This document shows, one piece after another, positions 1 through 14,751 of a DNA stretch of 64,000 bases. Every line of letters starts with the position of its first letter. Position 1 is the first letter of the stretch. Both the position numbers and the translations under genes were made by a program. This DNA comes from Streptomyces luteolus (GTDB lineage Bacteria; Actinomycetota; Actinomycetes; Streptomycetales; Streptomycetaceae), in contig NZ_JASCIS010000003.1 of the NCBI RefSeq assembly GCF_029968015.1, positions 186,001 to 250,000 of the forward strand. Direction: 5' to 3'. The notes beneath the pieces are model-generated. The model made no database searches, was not told the DNA's origin, and was given only the letters and a program-made list of their open reading frames with translations.

Positions 1-964
1 CTGGGGCACGGCAGGAGCGGCGGCGACCGCGCTCCATCAGCACAGCGGGCTCGGCCCGTTGACCGTCTCGTTCTGGCGGTTCCTGATCGGAGCGCTGCTC
101 CTGCTCGGCGCCCGGCCCCTGTTGCTGCACAGCCGGTCGAGGCGGGTGCACGCAGCCACGCCTGCTTGCGGTTCCGGTTCCGGTTTCGGTTCCGGCCTGA
201 GGCGTCTCGTACGTCCGCATCTCCTCGGGCTCGGCCTGTGCATGGCGGTATTCCAAACGTTCTACTTGATCGCTGTGGACCTCACCGGGCTCGCGGTCGG
301 TACGACCGTCGCCCTCGGTACGACACCGGTCCTCACCTCGCTCGGGGCCTGGCTGCTGTCGCGTCAACGGCCCAGGCCCGCTGACCTGTCGGCCACCGCG
401 CTCGCCGTGGTGGGGCTGCTGCTCGTCGTCCTCGGCGGCTCGGGCGGCGGCTCGGGCGTGCCCGCCACCGGCCCGTCCCCGGTGGCGGGTTTCGCGTGCG
501 CTCTGCTGTCGGCGGCGGGGCTGGCCTCGGTCAACCTCCTTGGCCAGCGCCGCCGTCGACGTCCCGACGGGGAGCCCCTGGACGCCGCACTCGCCGGATT
601 CGGCGTCGGTACGGTGCTGTTGCTCCCCGTACTCCTGACCACCGATGTGCTGCCGAAGGGCTCGGAGGTCTGGCCGTCGGTGCTGCTGCTCGGGTATCTG
701 GCGGCGGTGCCCTCGGCGCTGGCGTACGCGCTGTTCTTCACAGCCGCTTCCGTGGTGCGGGCCACCACCATGTCGACCCTGATGCTCCTGGAGCCGCTCG
801 CCGCGCTCGCCCTGGGCGTACTCCTCTTCGACGAGCGGCTGGCCCTTGCCGCCGCCGCGGGAACAGCCTTGCTGCTCACCGGAATCCTGGTCCTCGCGCG
901 GGCCGAGCGGGAGAGCGGGAACCCTGGCCCCGACGGCGGGGCCACGCATCAACCGATCGGATGA
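1..964 (+). CDS. EamA/DMT-family transporter, 5' end outside window
   Basis: The frame is open from base 2 and reads a typical EamA start (WGTAGAAATAL, then SFWRFLIGALLLL), so the true start lies before the window. About ten hydrophobic segments fall in two EamA halves; the second half has the conserved SALAYALFFTAASVVRATT and LEPLAALALGVLLF patterns. The family exports small metabolites or drugs across the inner membrane; substrate cannot be told. A TTG at base 59 is in frame but would remove the first helix, so I regard the gene as truncated by the window edge rather than starting there. Confidence 0.88.
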   Translation, partial: WGTAGAAATALHQHSGLGPLTVSFWRFLIGALLLLGARPLLLHSRSRRVHAATPACGSGSGFGSGLRRLVRPHLLGLGLCMAVFQTFYLIAVDLTGLAVGTTVALGTTPVLTSLGAWLLSRQRPRPADLSATALAVVGLLLVVLGGSGGGSGVPATGPSPVAGFACALLSAAGLASVNLLGQRRRRRPDGEPLDAALAGFGVGTVLLLPVLLTTDVLPKGSEVWPSVLLLGYLAAVPSALAYALFFTAASVVRATTMSTLMLLEPLAALALGVLLFDERLALAAAAGTALLLTGILVLARAERESGNPGPDGGATHQPIG

Positions 965-1050
965 CCCACGGGTCGTCCCAACGCCCGGTGATCTCCAGCC
1001 GGTTCAGCGACGGCCGGTCCCGAATGCGGAACGAGCATGGACGGTACGGC

Positions 1051-1120
1051 CCTCGCACCCCCTCGCACCCCCTCACACCCCCTCGCCCCCCGCACCCCCT
1101 CGCACCTCTTCGCACCTCCT
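1051..1120. repeat. Low-complexity CCCCTCGCACC tract
   Basis: Six to seven imperfect direct copies of a 10-11 base unit (CCCTCGCACC and variants) lie just upstream of the ankyrin lipoprotein gene. The tract is almost free of G on the plus strand. It sits where the promoter or leader of the next gene should be. The rest of the 193-base gap between the transporter and the lipoprotein gene shows nothing else recognisable. Confidence 0.6.
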
Positions 1121-1157
1121 CTCGCTGACGACCCTCCCCCACCGAAAGCGAAACGCC

Positions 1158-1949
1158 ATGGCCTCCGCACGACGCACCACCCTCCTGTTCGCCGCGCTCG
1201 CGGGCGCCGCCGTGCTAGTGACCGCGTGCAGTGCGGAGCCCGAGACGGATGGGGCCGAGCGGCCCACGAAGTCGTCCAGCGCCTCCAGGTCGGCTTCCCC
1301 CGGGGCCGAAGCCGAGGCCTCCTCGCCCGCCGCCGAGAAGAAACCCGCGAAGGACCCCGCAGCGAGCCGCGACCTGCTGGCAGCCGCGCGTTCCGGGGAC
1401 GCCGATGCCGTACGCGAGGCCATCGACCGGGGCGCCGACCTGGAGACGCGCGACGACAGCCGCCGCACTCCCCTGCTCCTCGCCGTCACCGACGACCACG
1501 TCGAGGCCGCCGAGATCCTCGTCGAGGCCGGGGCCGACCCGGACGCGCTCGACCACCAGCACGACACCCCGTGGCTGGTCACCGGCGTGACGGGCAGCGC
1601 CGAGATGGCCCGTGTCCTGGCGGAGGCCGACCCGGACTACGGCATCCTCAACCGGTACGGCGGCACCTCGCTGATCCCGGCCGGCGAACACGGCCACGTC
1701 GACTACATCCGCGAGGTCACCACCAACCCTGACATCGATGTGGACGTCGACCACATCAACAACCTCGGCTGGACCGCCCTGCTCGAAGCCGTGATCCTCG
1801 GCAGCGGCGGCGAGGCGCACCAGGAGTCCGTGAAACTCCTCCTCGACGCGGGCGCCGACCGCTCCATCGAGGACAATTCCGGCAAGACGGCCCTGGACCA
1901 CGCCGAGGAGAAGGGCCAGAACGACATCGCCCGCCTGCTGCGCGGCTGA
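1158..1949 (+). CDS. Ankyrin-repeat lipoprotein
   Basis: The 263-residue product starts with a lipoprotein signal peptide ending in a lipobox (LVTAC, Cys about residue 22), then a Ser/Ala/Glu-rich linker to about residue 70. Four to five ankyrin repeats follow, recognisable from RDLLAAARSGDADAVREAI, DDSRRTPLLLAV and SGKTALDHAEEKG. It is probably an anchored outer-face protein-binding scaffold; in many bacteria small ankyrin proteins sit beside catalases, and katG follows here convergently. Start ATG follows an A-rich GAAAGCGAAACGCC stretch with only a weak ribosome site. Partner unknown. Confidence 0.88.
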   Translation: MASARRTTLLFAALAGAAVLVTACSAEPETDGAERPTKSSSASRSASPGAEAEASSPAAEKKPAKDPAASRDLLAAARSGDADAVREAIDRGADLETRDDSRRTPLLLAVTDDHVEAAEILVEAGADPDALDHQHDTPWLVTGVTGSAEMARVLAEADPDYGILNRYGGTSLIPAGEHGHVDYIREVTTNPDIDVDVDHINNLGWTALLEAVILGSGGEAHQESVKLLLDAGADRSIEDNSGKTALDHAEEKGQNDIARLLRG

Positions 1950-1990
1950 GCGACTGAGAGGCTGAGAGGCTGAACGGGCACATGAAGACG

Positions 1991-2023
1991 GTGGCCCGCC
2001 CGGCGCAACGCCGGGCGGGCCAC
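1991..2023. terminator. Bidirectional hairpin between ankyrin gene and katG
   Basis: A perfect 14-bp inverted repeat (GTGGCCCGCCCGGC at 1991-2004 and its complement at 2010-2023) with a 5-base loop lies between two convergent genes. It can terminate transcription from both sides. There is no long T run, which is normal for Streptomyces. Confidence 0.85.
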
Positions 2024-2082
2024 CGCCACTTCGTCAGGTCACGCCCCCGAAGGGGCCTCAGCGACCTCGGTGCCGAGGAACC

Positions 2083-4326
<2,244 letters not shown>

Positions 4327-4431
4327 CTATGCGGATCACGCTTATGAAACTGGGCGGCGGTGGGGTGGGACGGGGCCAGGGGCGCAGCCCCCGAACTCTC
4401 CAGTCCACTCCCTTGGCTGTCGCTGGTGTCG

Positions 4432-4459
4432 ATCCTACGATGGACGAAGTCCAAGTCAA
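4432..4459 (-). promoter_or_regulatory. katG promoter with palindromic operator in the spacer
   Basis: On the minus strand TTGACT (4459-4454) and TAGGAT (4437-4432) are separated by 16 bases, a good vegetative sigma promoter. The spacer holds TGGAC-N3-GTCCA (4441-4453), a perfect 5-bp inverted repeat. A repressor bound there would block RNA polymerase. The neighbouring divergent Fur-family gene is the obvious candidate regulator. The leader to the katG ATG would be about 120 bases. Assignment of the protein to the site is inference. Confidence 0.65.
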
Positions 4460-4555
4460 TACGACAGACAGACCCGTACGCATTCCCGTATAGGTTCCGG
4501 GTACGCGTTCATGCGGTGTTCGACGCGCGCATGCGCACAGTTAGGTGGGGTGGGG

Positions 4556-4972
4556 ATGAGTGACCTGCTGGGACGGCTTCGCGGGAGGGGCTGGAGGATG
4601 ACCGCGCAGCGCCGTGTGGTGGCCGAGGTGCTGGACGGCGAGCATGTGCATCTGACCGCCGACGAGGTGCTCGCGCGGGCCGCGGACCGGCTGCCGGAGA
4701 TCTCGCGGGCGACGGTCTACAACACGCTCGGTGAGCTGGTGTCACTGGGCGAAGTGGTCGAGGTGGCGACGGACGGGCGCGCGAAGCGGTACGACCCGAA
4801 CGCGCACCAGCCGCATCAGCACCTGGTGTGCTCGGGCTGCGGCGCGATCCGGGATGTGCACCCCGGCGGCGATCCGCTGTCCGACCTGCCGGTCTCGGAG
4901 CGGTTCGGTTTCGCGGTCTCCGAGGCCGATGTCACGTACCGGGGGCTGTGCCCGGAGTGCGCGAAGGCCTGA
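4556..4972 (+). CDS. Fur-family metal/peroxide-responsive repressor
   Basis: The 138-residue protein has the Fur winged helix (RMTAQRRVVAEVL, ISRATVYNTLGEL at about residues 50-62), then the dimerisation domain with metal-binding HQPHQHLVCSGCGAI and a second pair CPEC near the C-terminus. The two CxxC pairs would form the structural zinc site. With katG divergent, it is most likely a PerR/FurA/CatR-type repressor of the catalase-peroxidase rather than a general iron regulator. The ATG at 4556 follows a GGTGGGGTGGGG ribosome site. Many actinobacteria keep fur and katG in one operon; here they are divergent. Confidence 0.92.
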   Translation: MSDLLGRLRGRGWRMTAQRRVVAEVLDGEHVHLTADEVLARAADRLPEISRATVYNTLGELVSLGEVVEVATDGRAKRYDPNAHQPHQHLVCSGCGAIRDVHPGGDPLSDLPVSERFGFAVSEADVTYRGLCPECAKA

Positions 4973-5030
4973 GCGGCCCGGCCGGGCGCCGTCACCGCCC
5001 GGCAGCGCCTCCTCGGACGGGCTGGTCTTC

Positions 5031-5136
5031 TCCCTCCCCTCCCCGCCCCTTCCCGAAAGCCTCCGGCAGTTTCGGGGCTCCGCCCCGGACCCCCACTCCT
5101 CAAGCGCCGGAGGGGCTGGATCAGGCCCTCCGGCGC
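5031..5136. repeat. GC-rich intergenic repeat, family A (one-sided copy)
   Basis: This stretch shares CCCCTCCCCGCCCCTTCCCG, then AAAGCCT(C/G)CGGCAG, GGGGCTCCGCCC and CTCCTCAA-CGCCGGAGGGGCTG with copies near 12.56 and 17.28 kb. Only the left arm of the mirrored structure is present here. It ends in the hairpin annotated separately. It lies between convergent fur and cobN and has no coding potential that I trust. Confidence 0.75.
5104..5136. terminator. Hairpin between fur and cobN
   Basis: GCGCCGGAGGG (5104-5114) pairs perfectly with CCCTCCGGCGC (5126-5136) across an 11-base loop. It lies between the stops of two convergent genes, so it probably ends both transcripts. It is part of the family A intergenic repeat. 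Confidence 0.75.
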
Positions 5137-5160
5137 CTCACGGCGTGGCGCGTGCGGGAC

Positions 5161-8757
<3,597 letters not shown>

Positions 8758-8867
8758 GCGCGTGAGGCCTTCCTCGGGGTCCGCGCCCCGGGTGGTGTCA
8801 GGAGTGGGGTCTCCCTGCTCGCGGGCCGCTCCCGGCGCGGGCCGGGGAGAAACCTGAAGCGGGGAAA

Positions 8868-9000
8868 GGGAGTTCCTGGCTCACCCGTGCCCTCCGGGAC
8901 GTACCCCTTCGGAACGGGCTCACAGTGGCGGGACCGCGCCGGAATCGCACCGGGCTTCCTCCCCCTGTCGCCGTGGTGGCGACGGCGGACCCGAAGATCC
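8868..9000 (-). promoter_or_regulatory. Cobalamin riboswitch upstream of cobN
   Basis: On the minus strand the leader reads GGAAGCCCGGTGCGATTCC, then GCGCGGTCCCGCCACTGTGA (B12 box, plus-strand complement at about 8922-8931), and GAGCCAGGAACTCC (about 8868-8882). These are the conserved core segments of the cobalamin aptamer in the right order and spacing. It ends about 110 bases before the cobN ATG, leaving room for an expression platform. Bound adenosylcobalamin is expected to repress cobN. The outer boundaries are approximate. Confidence 0.93.
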
Positions 9001-9050
9001 ACCGAGAGCATAGTAAGGGTCGGCTCAAAAGGGCGGGGCGTTCCGCCTTC

Positions 9051-10397
9051 ATGACGATAGGTATGCTCGCCGCCATGCCCTCGCCAGCCCCCCGTCCATC
9101 GCCCCAGGCCACAGCGGTCTCACGGGACCGCGGTGACGCCTGCCCGGGGTCGCTCAGGCTGCACGCCGCGGACGACGGGGCACTGGCCCGCATCCGGATC
9201 CCCGGTGGCGTGCTCGACGTCCGCCAGGCCGACGCGCTTGCCGCCGCCGCCCGTGAGCTGGGCGACGGCGAGCTGCATCTGACCTCGCGCGGGAACGTCC
9301 AGCTGCGCGGCCTTCGCGACGGCTGCGGAGGTGAACTCGCCGGTCTCCTGGACGCGGTGGGGCTGCTGCCGTCCGCCGCGCACGAGCGGGTCAGGAACGT
9401 CGTCGCCTCTCCCTTGTCGGGCCTGGACGGCACCGGCTTCGCCGACGTACGGCCGTGGTTGACGGGTCTGGACGCGGCGCTGTGCGCGAGTGACGCGGCG
9501 CGCGCCCTGTCGGGACGTTTCCTGTTCGCGCTCGACGACGGCCGCGGTGATGTGGCCGGTCTCGACGCCGATGTGACGGTACGGGCTGGCGCCGGTGGCA
9601 CCGCGCTGCTCTCCCTCGGCTCGTCCGCCGAGGCGATCGAGGTCCCCGGGTCCGATGTGTCCCGGTCCGCGCTGATCGCCGCCGAGACGTTTCTCACGTC
9701 GGCCGAGGAGAGCGCGGGGAGCACCGGGAGCGCGGCGCGGGTCTGGCGGGTGGACGAACTGGGCGTATCGGTCGAGGAGTTGACCCGTACGGTCGCGAAG
9801 GCGCTGGCTCTGGCGCGGATCGACTGCGAGATACGGACGCGTCCGGCCTCCGTCACCGAGGGACCGCTACCCGGAGTGTCCGGTGACGCCCTGTCCGTCC
9901 ACATTCCTCTCGGTCGTCTCTCGGCCCGCCAGTGGGACGTGTTGACGCGGACCGCCGAGCGGCACGGCGGGGAGCTGCGGCTGACTCCCTGGCGCGGAGC
10001 GGTGGTTCCGGCGCCGGGCCTCGACGCCTCCGCCGCCTCGTACGCGCTCGCGCAGCTCGCCGCCACCGGGCTCGTCACCTCGCCCGACTCCCCCTGGCTG
10101 CGCGTCGGTGCCTGCGTCGGCCGGCCCGGCTGCGCCAAGTCGCACGCCGATGTGCGGGCGGACGCGGCCCGCGCGCTCGACGCGGCCGGTGGCGCGCACC
10201 TCCCCCTGTACTGGTCCGGCTGCGAACGCCGTTGCGGGCATCCACGGACCGAGCGGATCGACGTCGTCGCCTCCCCCGGGGGCGGCTACCGGCTGAGCAC
10301 CTCCGCAGCACGCGCCACACCCGCACCACCCGTCCCGCTGGACGACCCCTCCCACCTCGCCACCGCCCTGGTGGCGCTCACCGATCGAACCGCATGA
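9051..10397 (+). CDS. cobG: Precorrin-3B synthase CobG
   Basis: This is a siroheme/[4Fe-4S] protein of the nitrite/sulfite reductase fold. The N-terminal half has the ferredoxin-like repeat ([28 protein letters not shown]). The C-terminal half holds the cluster cysteines in [16 protein letters not shown] and [12 protein letters not shown]. CobG oxidises precorrin-3A to the 3B lactone using O2, marking the aerobic B12 route. It is followed by cobH with ATGA overlap. Start is uncertain: ATGs at 9051, 9063 and 9075 are all in frame; 9051 has a GGGCGGGG sequence upstream, but conservation begins only near GDACPG. It is divergent from riboswitch-controlled cobN. Confidence 0.93.
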   Translation: MTIGMLAAMPSPAPRPSPQATAVSRDRGDACPGSLRLHAADDGALARIRIPGGVLDVRQADALAAAARELGDGELHLTSRGNVQLRGLRDGCGGELAGLLDAVGLLPSAAHERVRNVVASPLSGLDGTGFADVRPWLTGLDAALCASDAARALSGRFLFALDDGRGDVAGLDADVTVRAGAGGTALLSLGSSAEAIEVPGSDVSRSALIAAETFLTSAEESAGSTGSAARVWRVDELGVSVEELTRTVAKALALARIDCEIRTRPASVTEGPLPGVSGDALSVHIPLGRLSARQWDVLTRTAERHGGELRLTPWRGAVVPAPGLDASAASYALAQLAATGLVTSPDSPWLRVGACVGRPGCAKSHADVRADAARALDAAGGAHLPLYWSGCERRCGHPRTERIDVVASPGGGYRLSTSAARATPAPPVPLDDPSHLATALVALTDRTA

Positions 10398-11056
10398 CGA
10401 CCGAGAGCAGCGAGAAGAACACCGTGACCACCACGTACGACTACGAGAAGGACGGGGCGTCCATCTACCGCCAGTCCTTCGCCACGATCCGATCGGAGGC
10501 CGACCTCGCGGGCCTGCCCGCCGACGTCAGCCAGGTCGCGGTCCGGATGATCCACGCCTGCGGAATGACCGACCTCGTACGGGACCTCTCGTACACGCCC
10601 GACGCGGTGGCGCGGGCCCGGGCGGCGCTGCGCGCCGGGGCGCCGATCTTCACCGACGTGCAGATGGTCGCCAGCGGGGTGACCCGCAGGCGGCTGCCCG
10701 CCGACAACGACGTGCTGTGCACGCTCTCCGACCCGGCCGTCCCCGAGCTGGCCGCGAAGCTGGGCACCACGCGCAGCGCCGCCGCCCTCGAACTGTGGCG
10801 GGACCGTCTCGAAGGCTCCGTCGTCGCCGTCGGCAACGCGCCGACCGCGCTGTTCCGGCTCCTGGAGATGATCGAGGCGGGCGCCCCGAAGCCCGCCGCG
10901 ATCATCGGTGTGCCGGTCGGCTTCATCGGCGCCGCCGAGTCCAAGGACGCGCTCGCCGAATTCCCGGGCGTGGAGCACCTGGTGGTGCGCGGCCGTCGTG
11001 GCGGCAGCGCCATCGCCGCCGCCGCCCTCAACGCGATCGCGAGCGAGGAAGAATGA
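10394..11056 (+). CDS. cobH: Precorrin-8X methylmutase CobH
   Basis: The 220-residue product contains the family signature around [15 protein letters not shown], the catalytic region [10 protein letters not shown] (His about residue 56), and the C-terminal [13 protein letters not shown] and [12 protein letters not shown]. It moves the C11 methyl group to C12, producing hydrogenobyrinate. The ATG overlaps the cobG stop by four bases and its own stop overlaps the next start in the same way, so cobG-cobH-cobIJ are translationally coupled in one operon. Confidence 0.96.
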   Translation: MTTESSEKNTVTTTYDYEKDGASIYRQSFATIRSEADLAGLPADVSQVAVRMIHACGMTDLVRDLSYTPDAVARARAALRAGAPIFTDVQMVASGVTRRRLPADNDVLCTLSDPAVPELAAKLGTTRSAAALELWRDRLEGSVVAVGNAPTALFRLLEMIEAGAPKPAAIIGVPVGFIGAAESKDALAEFPGVEHLVVRGRRGGSAIAAAALNAIASEEE

Positions 11057-12552
11057 GCGGCAAGCTGTACGGCGTGGGGCTCGGCCCCGGCGACCCGTCC
11101 CTGATGACCGTCCGCGCCGTCGAGATCATCGGCGAGGCCGACGTGATCGCTTACCACAGCGCACGGCACGGCCGGTCCATCGCGCGGTCCATCGCGGAGC
11201 AGCACCTGCGCGCCGACCACATCGAGGAGCGCCTGGTCTACCCCGTCACGACGGAGACCACGGACCACCCCGGCGGCTACAAGGGCGCCATGGAGGACTT
11301 CTACGCGGAGGCCTCCGAGCGGCTCGCCGCCCACCTCGAAGCGGGCCGCACGGTCGCCGTACTCGCCGAGGGCGACCCGATGTTCTATGGCTCGTACATG
11401 CACATGCACAAGCGGCTCGCGGACCGGTACGAGACCGAGGTGATCCCCGGTGTCACGTCGGTGTCCGCCGCCGCGGCCCGGCTCGGCACCCCGCTCGCCG
11501 AGGGCGAGGAGGTGCTGACGATCCTGCCGGGCACGCTGCCCGAGGAGGAGCTGACGGCGCGGCTCGCCGCGACGGACGCCGCGGTCGTGATGAAGCTGGG
11601 CCGTACGTTCCCCAAGGTCCGCCGGGCGATGGAGAGTTCGGGCAGGATCGACGCCGCGCGGTACGTGGAGCGGGCCACGATGCCCGGTCAGCGCCTCGCG
11701 CGGCTCGCGGAGGTCGACGCGGAGTCGGTGCCGTACTTCTCGGTGGCGGTGCTGCCGAGCGAGGTGGACGTCCAGCGGCCGGTGGGTCCGGTGCGGTCGG
11801 TGGGCGAGGTCGTGGTGGTCGGCACCGGACCCGCCGGGCCGCTGTGGCTGACGCCGGAGTCGCGGGGCGCGCTCGCCGCCGCGGACGACCTGGTCGGCTA
11901 CACCACCTACCTGGACCGGGTGCCGGTCCGGCCCGGTCAACTGCGGCACGGTTCGGACAACAAGGTCGAGTCCGAGCGCGCGGAGTTCGCCCTCGACCTG
12001 GCCCGGAAGGGGCGTCGGGTCGCGGTGGTGTCGGGCGGTGACCCGGGCGTCTTCGCGATGGCCACGGCCGTCCTGGAGGTCGCCTCGCAGGACGAGTACG
12101 CGGACGTGCCGGTGCGGGTGCTTCCGGGGGTGACCGCCGCCAACGCGGCCGCGGCACGCGCGGGTGCGCCCCTCGGCCACGACTACGCGACCATCTCCCT
12201 CTCGGACCGGCTCAAGCCGTGGGAGGTCATCGCCGAACGGCTGCGCGCGGCCGCTGCCGCGGATCTGGTGCTCGCCCTGTACAACCCCGGCTCGCGCAGC
12301 CGTACTTGGCAGGTCGGCAAGGCGCGGGTGCTGCTGCTTGAGCATCGGGCGCCGGACACTCCGGTGGTCGTGGCGCGGGATGTGGGCGGTTCGGGCGAGC
12401 GGGTCCGGATCGTGCGCCTGGCCGACCTGGACCCGTCCGAGGTGGACATGCGGACGTTGCTGCTTGTCGGGTCCTCCCAGACGCGGGTTGTGCGTAGGGG
12501 TGGGGGCGAGCAGGTGGTGTGGACGCCGCGGAGGTATCCCGAGGGGGCTTGA
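11053..12552 (+). CDS. cobIJ: Fused CobI-CobJ: precorrin-2 C20- and precorrin-3B C17-methyltransferase
   Basis: The 499-residue protein carries two complete SAM-dependent tetrapyrrole methylase domains. Residues 1 to about 240 match CobI ([47 protein letters not shown]). Residues about 255-499 match CobJ ([43 protein letters not shown], and [12 protein letters not shown]). The fusion joins two reactions flanking the CobG step in the aerobic route. It is the last gene of the cobG-cobH-cobIJ operon; a mirrored intergenic repeat follows immediately. Confidence 0.96.
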   Translation: MSGKLYGVGLGPGDPSLMTVRAVEIIGEADVIAYHSARHGRSIARSIAEQHLRADHIEERLVYPVTTETTDHPGGYKGAMEDFYAEASERLAAHLEAGRTVAVLAEGDPMFYGSYMHMHKRLADRYETEVIPGVTSVSAAAARLGTPLAEGEEVLTILPGTLPEEELTARLAATDAAVVMKLGRTFPKVRRAMESSGRIDAARYVERATMPGQRLARLAEVDAESVPYFSVAVLPSEVDVQRPVGPVRSVGEVVVVGTGPAGPLWLTPESRGALAAADDLVGYTTYLDRVPVRPGQLRHGSDNKVESERAEFALDLARKGRRVAVVSGGDPGVFAMATAVLEVASQDEYADVPVRVLPGVTAANAAAARAGAPLGHDYATISLSDRLKPWEVIAERLRAAAAADLVLALYNPGSRSRTWQVGKARVLLLEHRAPDTPVVVARDVGGSGERVRIVRLADLDPSEVDMRTLLLVGSSQTRVVRRGGGEQVVWTPRRYPEGA

Positions 12553-12554
12553 TT

Positions 12555-12782
12555 TCTCCCCGCCCCGCCCCTTCCCGACTGTGTCGATATGCGGCTGGCG
12601 CCGCGTGGCTGCGGCGCTGTCGCTTCTCGGCTGCGGCGCCGTCGTGGCTGGTCGCGCAGTTCCCCGCGCCCCTGAAAAACAGTCCCTTGGGGGCTAAATC
12701 CAGCCCCTCCGGCGTTTGAGGAGCGGGGGTCCGGGGGCGGAGCCCCCGTGGCTGTCCGCAGGACTTTCGGGAAGGGGCGGGG
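12555..12782. repeat. Mirrored GC-rich intergenic repeat, family A
   Basis: A 15-bp arm CCCCGCCCCTTCCCG (12563-12577) is matched by its exact complement at 12768-12782. Between them lie AATCCAGCCCCTCCGGCG and GTTTGAGGAGCGGGGG with GGGGGCGGAGCCCCCG, seen in variant form at 5.03 and 17.28 kb. It fills the whole gap between convergent cobIJ and cobK and probably terminates both. No gene is visible in it. Confidence 0.8.
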
Positions 12783-12788
12783 AGGGGA

Positions 12789-13532
12789 TCAAGTCGTGTG
12801 CCCGAGCCACCCCACCGCCTCCTCCGGTGAGGCCACCACCGATCCCCCCTCCGGCACCGGCGGCCGCCGCACGACCACCACCGGAATCCCCGCCTCACGA
12901 GCAGCCGTGAGTTTGGGGGAGGTCGCCGCGCCCCCGCTGTCCTTCGTGACGACCACGTCGATCCCGTACCGCCGCAACACCCCCCGCTCCCCGTCCAGCG
13001 TGAACGGCCCCCGATCGAGCAGCAGTTCCGTACGGGCGGGCCGGGGGCCCTCCGGTGCGTCGACGGACCGTACGAGGAACCACAGCTCGTCCAGAGCCGC
13101 GTCCGCGAAGGTGGCGAGGCCCATGCGCCCCGTGGTCAGGAAGATCCGCTCGCCGAGGGCGGGCAGCAGGGCCGCGGCGGCCTCCAGGGACGCGGCGTCG
13201 TGCCAGTGGTCGCCGTGGACGGGGACCCAGCCGGGGCGGCGCAGCGCGAGCAGGGGAACATGGGCGGTGGCGGCGGCCCGCGCCGCGTGGAAACTGATCG
13301 TCCCGGCGAAGGGGTGGGTGGCGTCGATGAGCGCGTCGACGCGGTGTTCCCGCAGCCAGGCGGTCAGCCCTTCGGTCCCGCCGAAGCCGCCGACGCGGAC
13401 CTCGCCGGGCGGCAGCCGCGGGCTCGCGACACGGCCGGCGAGAGAGCTGGTCACCGTCAGGCCGGGGGTGCCGTGGAGCAGCTCGGCCAGTCGGCGGGCC
13501 TCCGTGGTCCCGCCGAGTATCAGTACGTGCAT
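12789..13532 (-). CDS. cobK: Precorrin-6A reductase CobK/CbiJ
   Basis: The 247-residue product begins MHVLILGGTTEARRLAELL, the Rossmann-like NADPH-binding start of CobK. It continues with VRVGGFGG, LIDATHPFA, LALRRPGW, FLTTGRMGL and VTKDSGGAATSPKLTAAREAGIPVVVVRRP, all family landmarks. It reduces the macrocycle of precorrin-6A before the CobL step. The start lies only 18 bases from the divergent cbiD start, so the promoters of both must overlap the coding regions or be shared. It ends at the edge of a mirrored intergenic repeat. Confidence 0.95.
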   Translation of the reverse strand: MHVLILGGTTEARRLAELLHGTPGLTVTSSLAGRVASPRLPPGEVRVGGFGGTEGLTAWLREHRVDALIDATHPFAGTISFHAARAAATAHVPLLALRRPGWVPVHGDHWHDAASLEAAAALLPALGERIFLTTGRMGLATFADAALDELWFLVRSVDAPEGPRPARTELLLDRGPFTLDGERGVLRRYGIDVVVTKDSGGAATSPKLTAAREAGIPVVVVRRPPVPEGGSVVASPEEAVGWLGHTT

Positions 13533-13550
13533 GGAAGTTCGGGTCCGATC

Positions 13551-14741
13551 ATGAGCGGTGACGTGCAGGGCGTCGACGATACGTCCGGTGGGGCGCGGAG
13601 CGGTGCGCGGGGCGGCGGTGCGGCCAAGGGCGGGCGTGGCGCCCAGCTCGCGCACACCGGCCTTCGGCCCGGCTGGACGACCGGTGCCTGTGCGACGGCG
13701 GCCACGACCGCCGCGTACACGGCGCTGCTGACCGGGGACTTCCCCGACCCGGTGACGATCACGCTGCCGAAGGGCCAGACCCCCGCCTTCGCGCTCGCCG
13801 CCGAGGAGTTGGCGACGGACCCGGGCGGCTCGCACGCGATGGCGGGCATCGTCAAGGACGCCGGGGACGACCCGGACGTGACGCACGGCGCGCTGGTGCG
13901 GGCGACGGTGCGGCTGCTGCCCGCCGGGTCCGGGGTGGTGTTCCGGGCGGGGCCCGGGGTGGGGACGGTCACGCTGCCGGGGCTGCCGCTGCCGGTGGGC
14001 GAGGCCGCGGTCAACCCGGTGCCGCGGCAGCTGATGCGCGAGCACGTAGCCGAGGTCGCGGCCCGGCACGGCGGCAGCGGCGATGTGGAGATCACCGTCT
14101 CCGTGGACCACGGCGAGGAGATCGCCCGTTCCACGTGGAACCCGAGGCTCGGCATCCTCGGCGGCCTGTCGATCCTCGGTACGACGGGGGTCGTGGTGCC
14201 GTACTCGTGCTCGGCGTGGATCGACTCGATCCGGCGCGGGGTGGATGTGGCGCGGGCGGCGGGGCGTACGCATGTGGCGGGGTGCACGGGGTCGACGTCG
14301 GAGCGGACCGTTCTCTCCGAGTACGCGCTGCCCGAGGACGCGCTGCTCGACATGGGCGACTTCGCGGGCGCCGTGCTCAAGTACATCCGCCGCCATCCCG
14401 TGGACCGGCTGACCGTCTGCGGCGGCTTCGCGAAGCTGTCCAAGCTGGCCGCCGGGCACCTCGACCTGCACTCGGCGCGCTCTCAGGTCGACAAGGGCTT
14501 CCTCGCCGGACTCGCCCGCACGGGCGGCGCGGACGAGGCGCTCGCCGCGCGGATCGCCGAGGCGAACACGGGCCTCGCGGCACTGCAGTTGTGCGGGGCG
14601 GCCGGGGTGCCGCTGGGCGATCTGGTGGCCGCGGCGGCGCGGGACGCGGCGCTGTCGGTGCTGCGCGGGGCGCCGGTCGCGGTGGACGTGATCTGCATCG
14701 ACCGGGCCGGGACGGTGGTGGGGCGCAGCACGGTTGCGTGA
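13551..14741 (+). CDS. cbiD: Cobalt-precorrin-5B C1-methyltransferase CbiD
   Basis: The 396-residue protein has the CbiD core: LRPGWTTGACATAATTAAY (about residues 37-55), VTITLPKGQ, AGIVKDAGDDPDVTHGA, GVGTVTLPGLPLPVGEAAVNPVPR, and TWNPRLGILGGLSILGTTG. The first 35 residues are a Gly-rich extension. CbiD methylates C1 in the oxygen-independent route, yet the cluster also has the oxygen-dependent CobG. In this organism CbiD presumably replaces CobF. It is divergent from cobK across an 18-base gap. Confidence 0.95.
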   Translation: MSGDVQGVDDTSGGARSGARGGGAAKGGRGAQLAHTGLRPGWTTGACATAATTAAYTALLTGDFPDPVTITLPKGQTPAFALAAEELATDPGGSHAMAGIVKDAGDDPDVTHGALVRATVRLLPAGSGVVFRAGPGVGTVTLPGLPLPVGEAAVNPVPRQLMREHVAEVAARHGGSGDVEITVSVDHGEEIARSTWNPRLGILGGLSILGTTGVVVPYSCSAWIDSIRRGVDVARAAGRTHVAGCTGSTSERTVLSEYALPEDALLDMGDFAGAVLKYIRRHPVDRLTVCGGFAKLSKLAAGHLDLHSARSQVDKGFLAGLARTGGADEALAARIAEANTGLAALQLCGAAGVPLGDLVAAAARDAALSVLRGAPVAVDVICIDRAGTVVGRSTVA

Positions 14742-14751
14742 CGCGCGCCGT

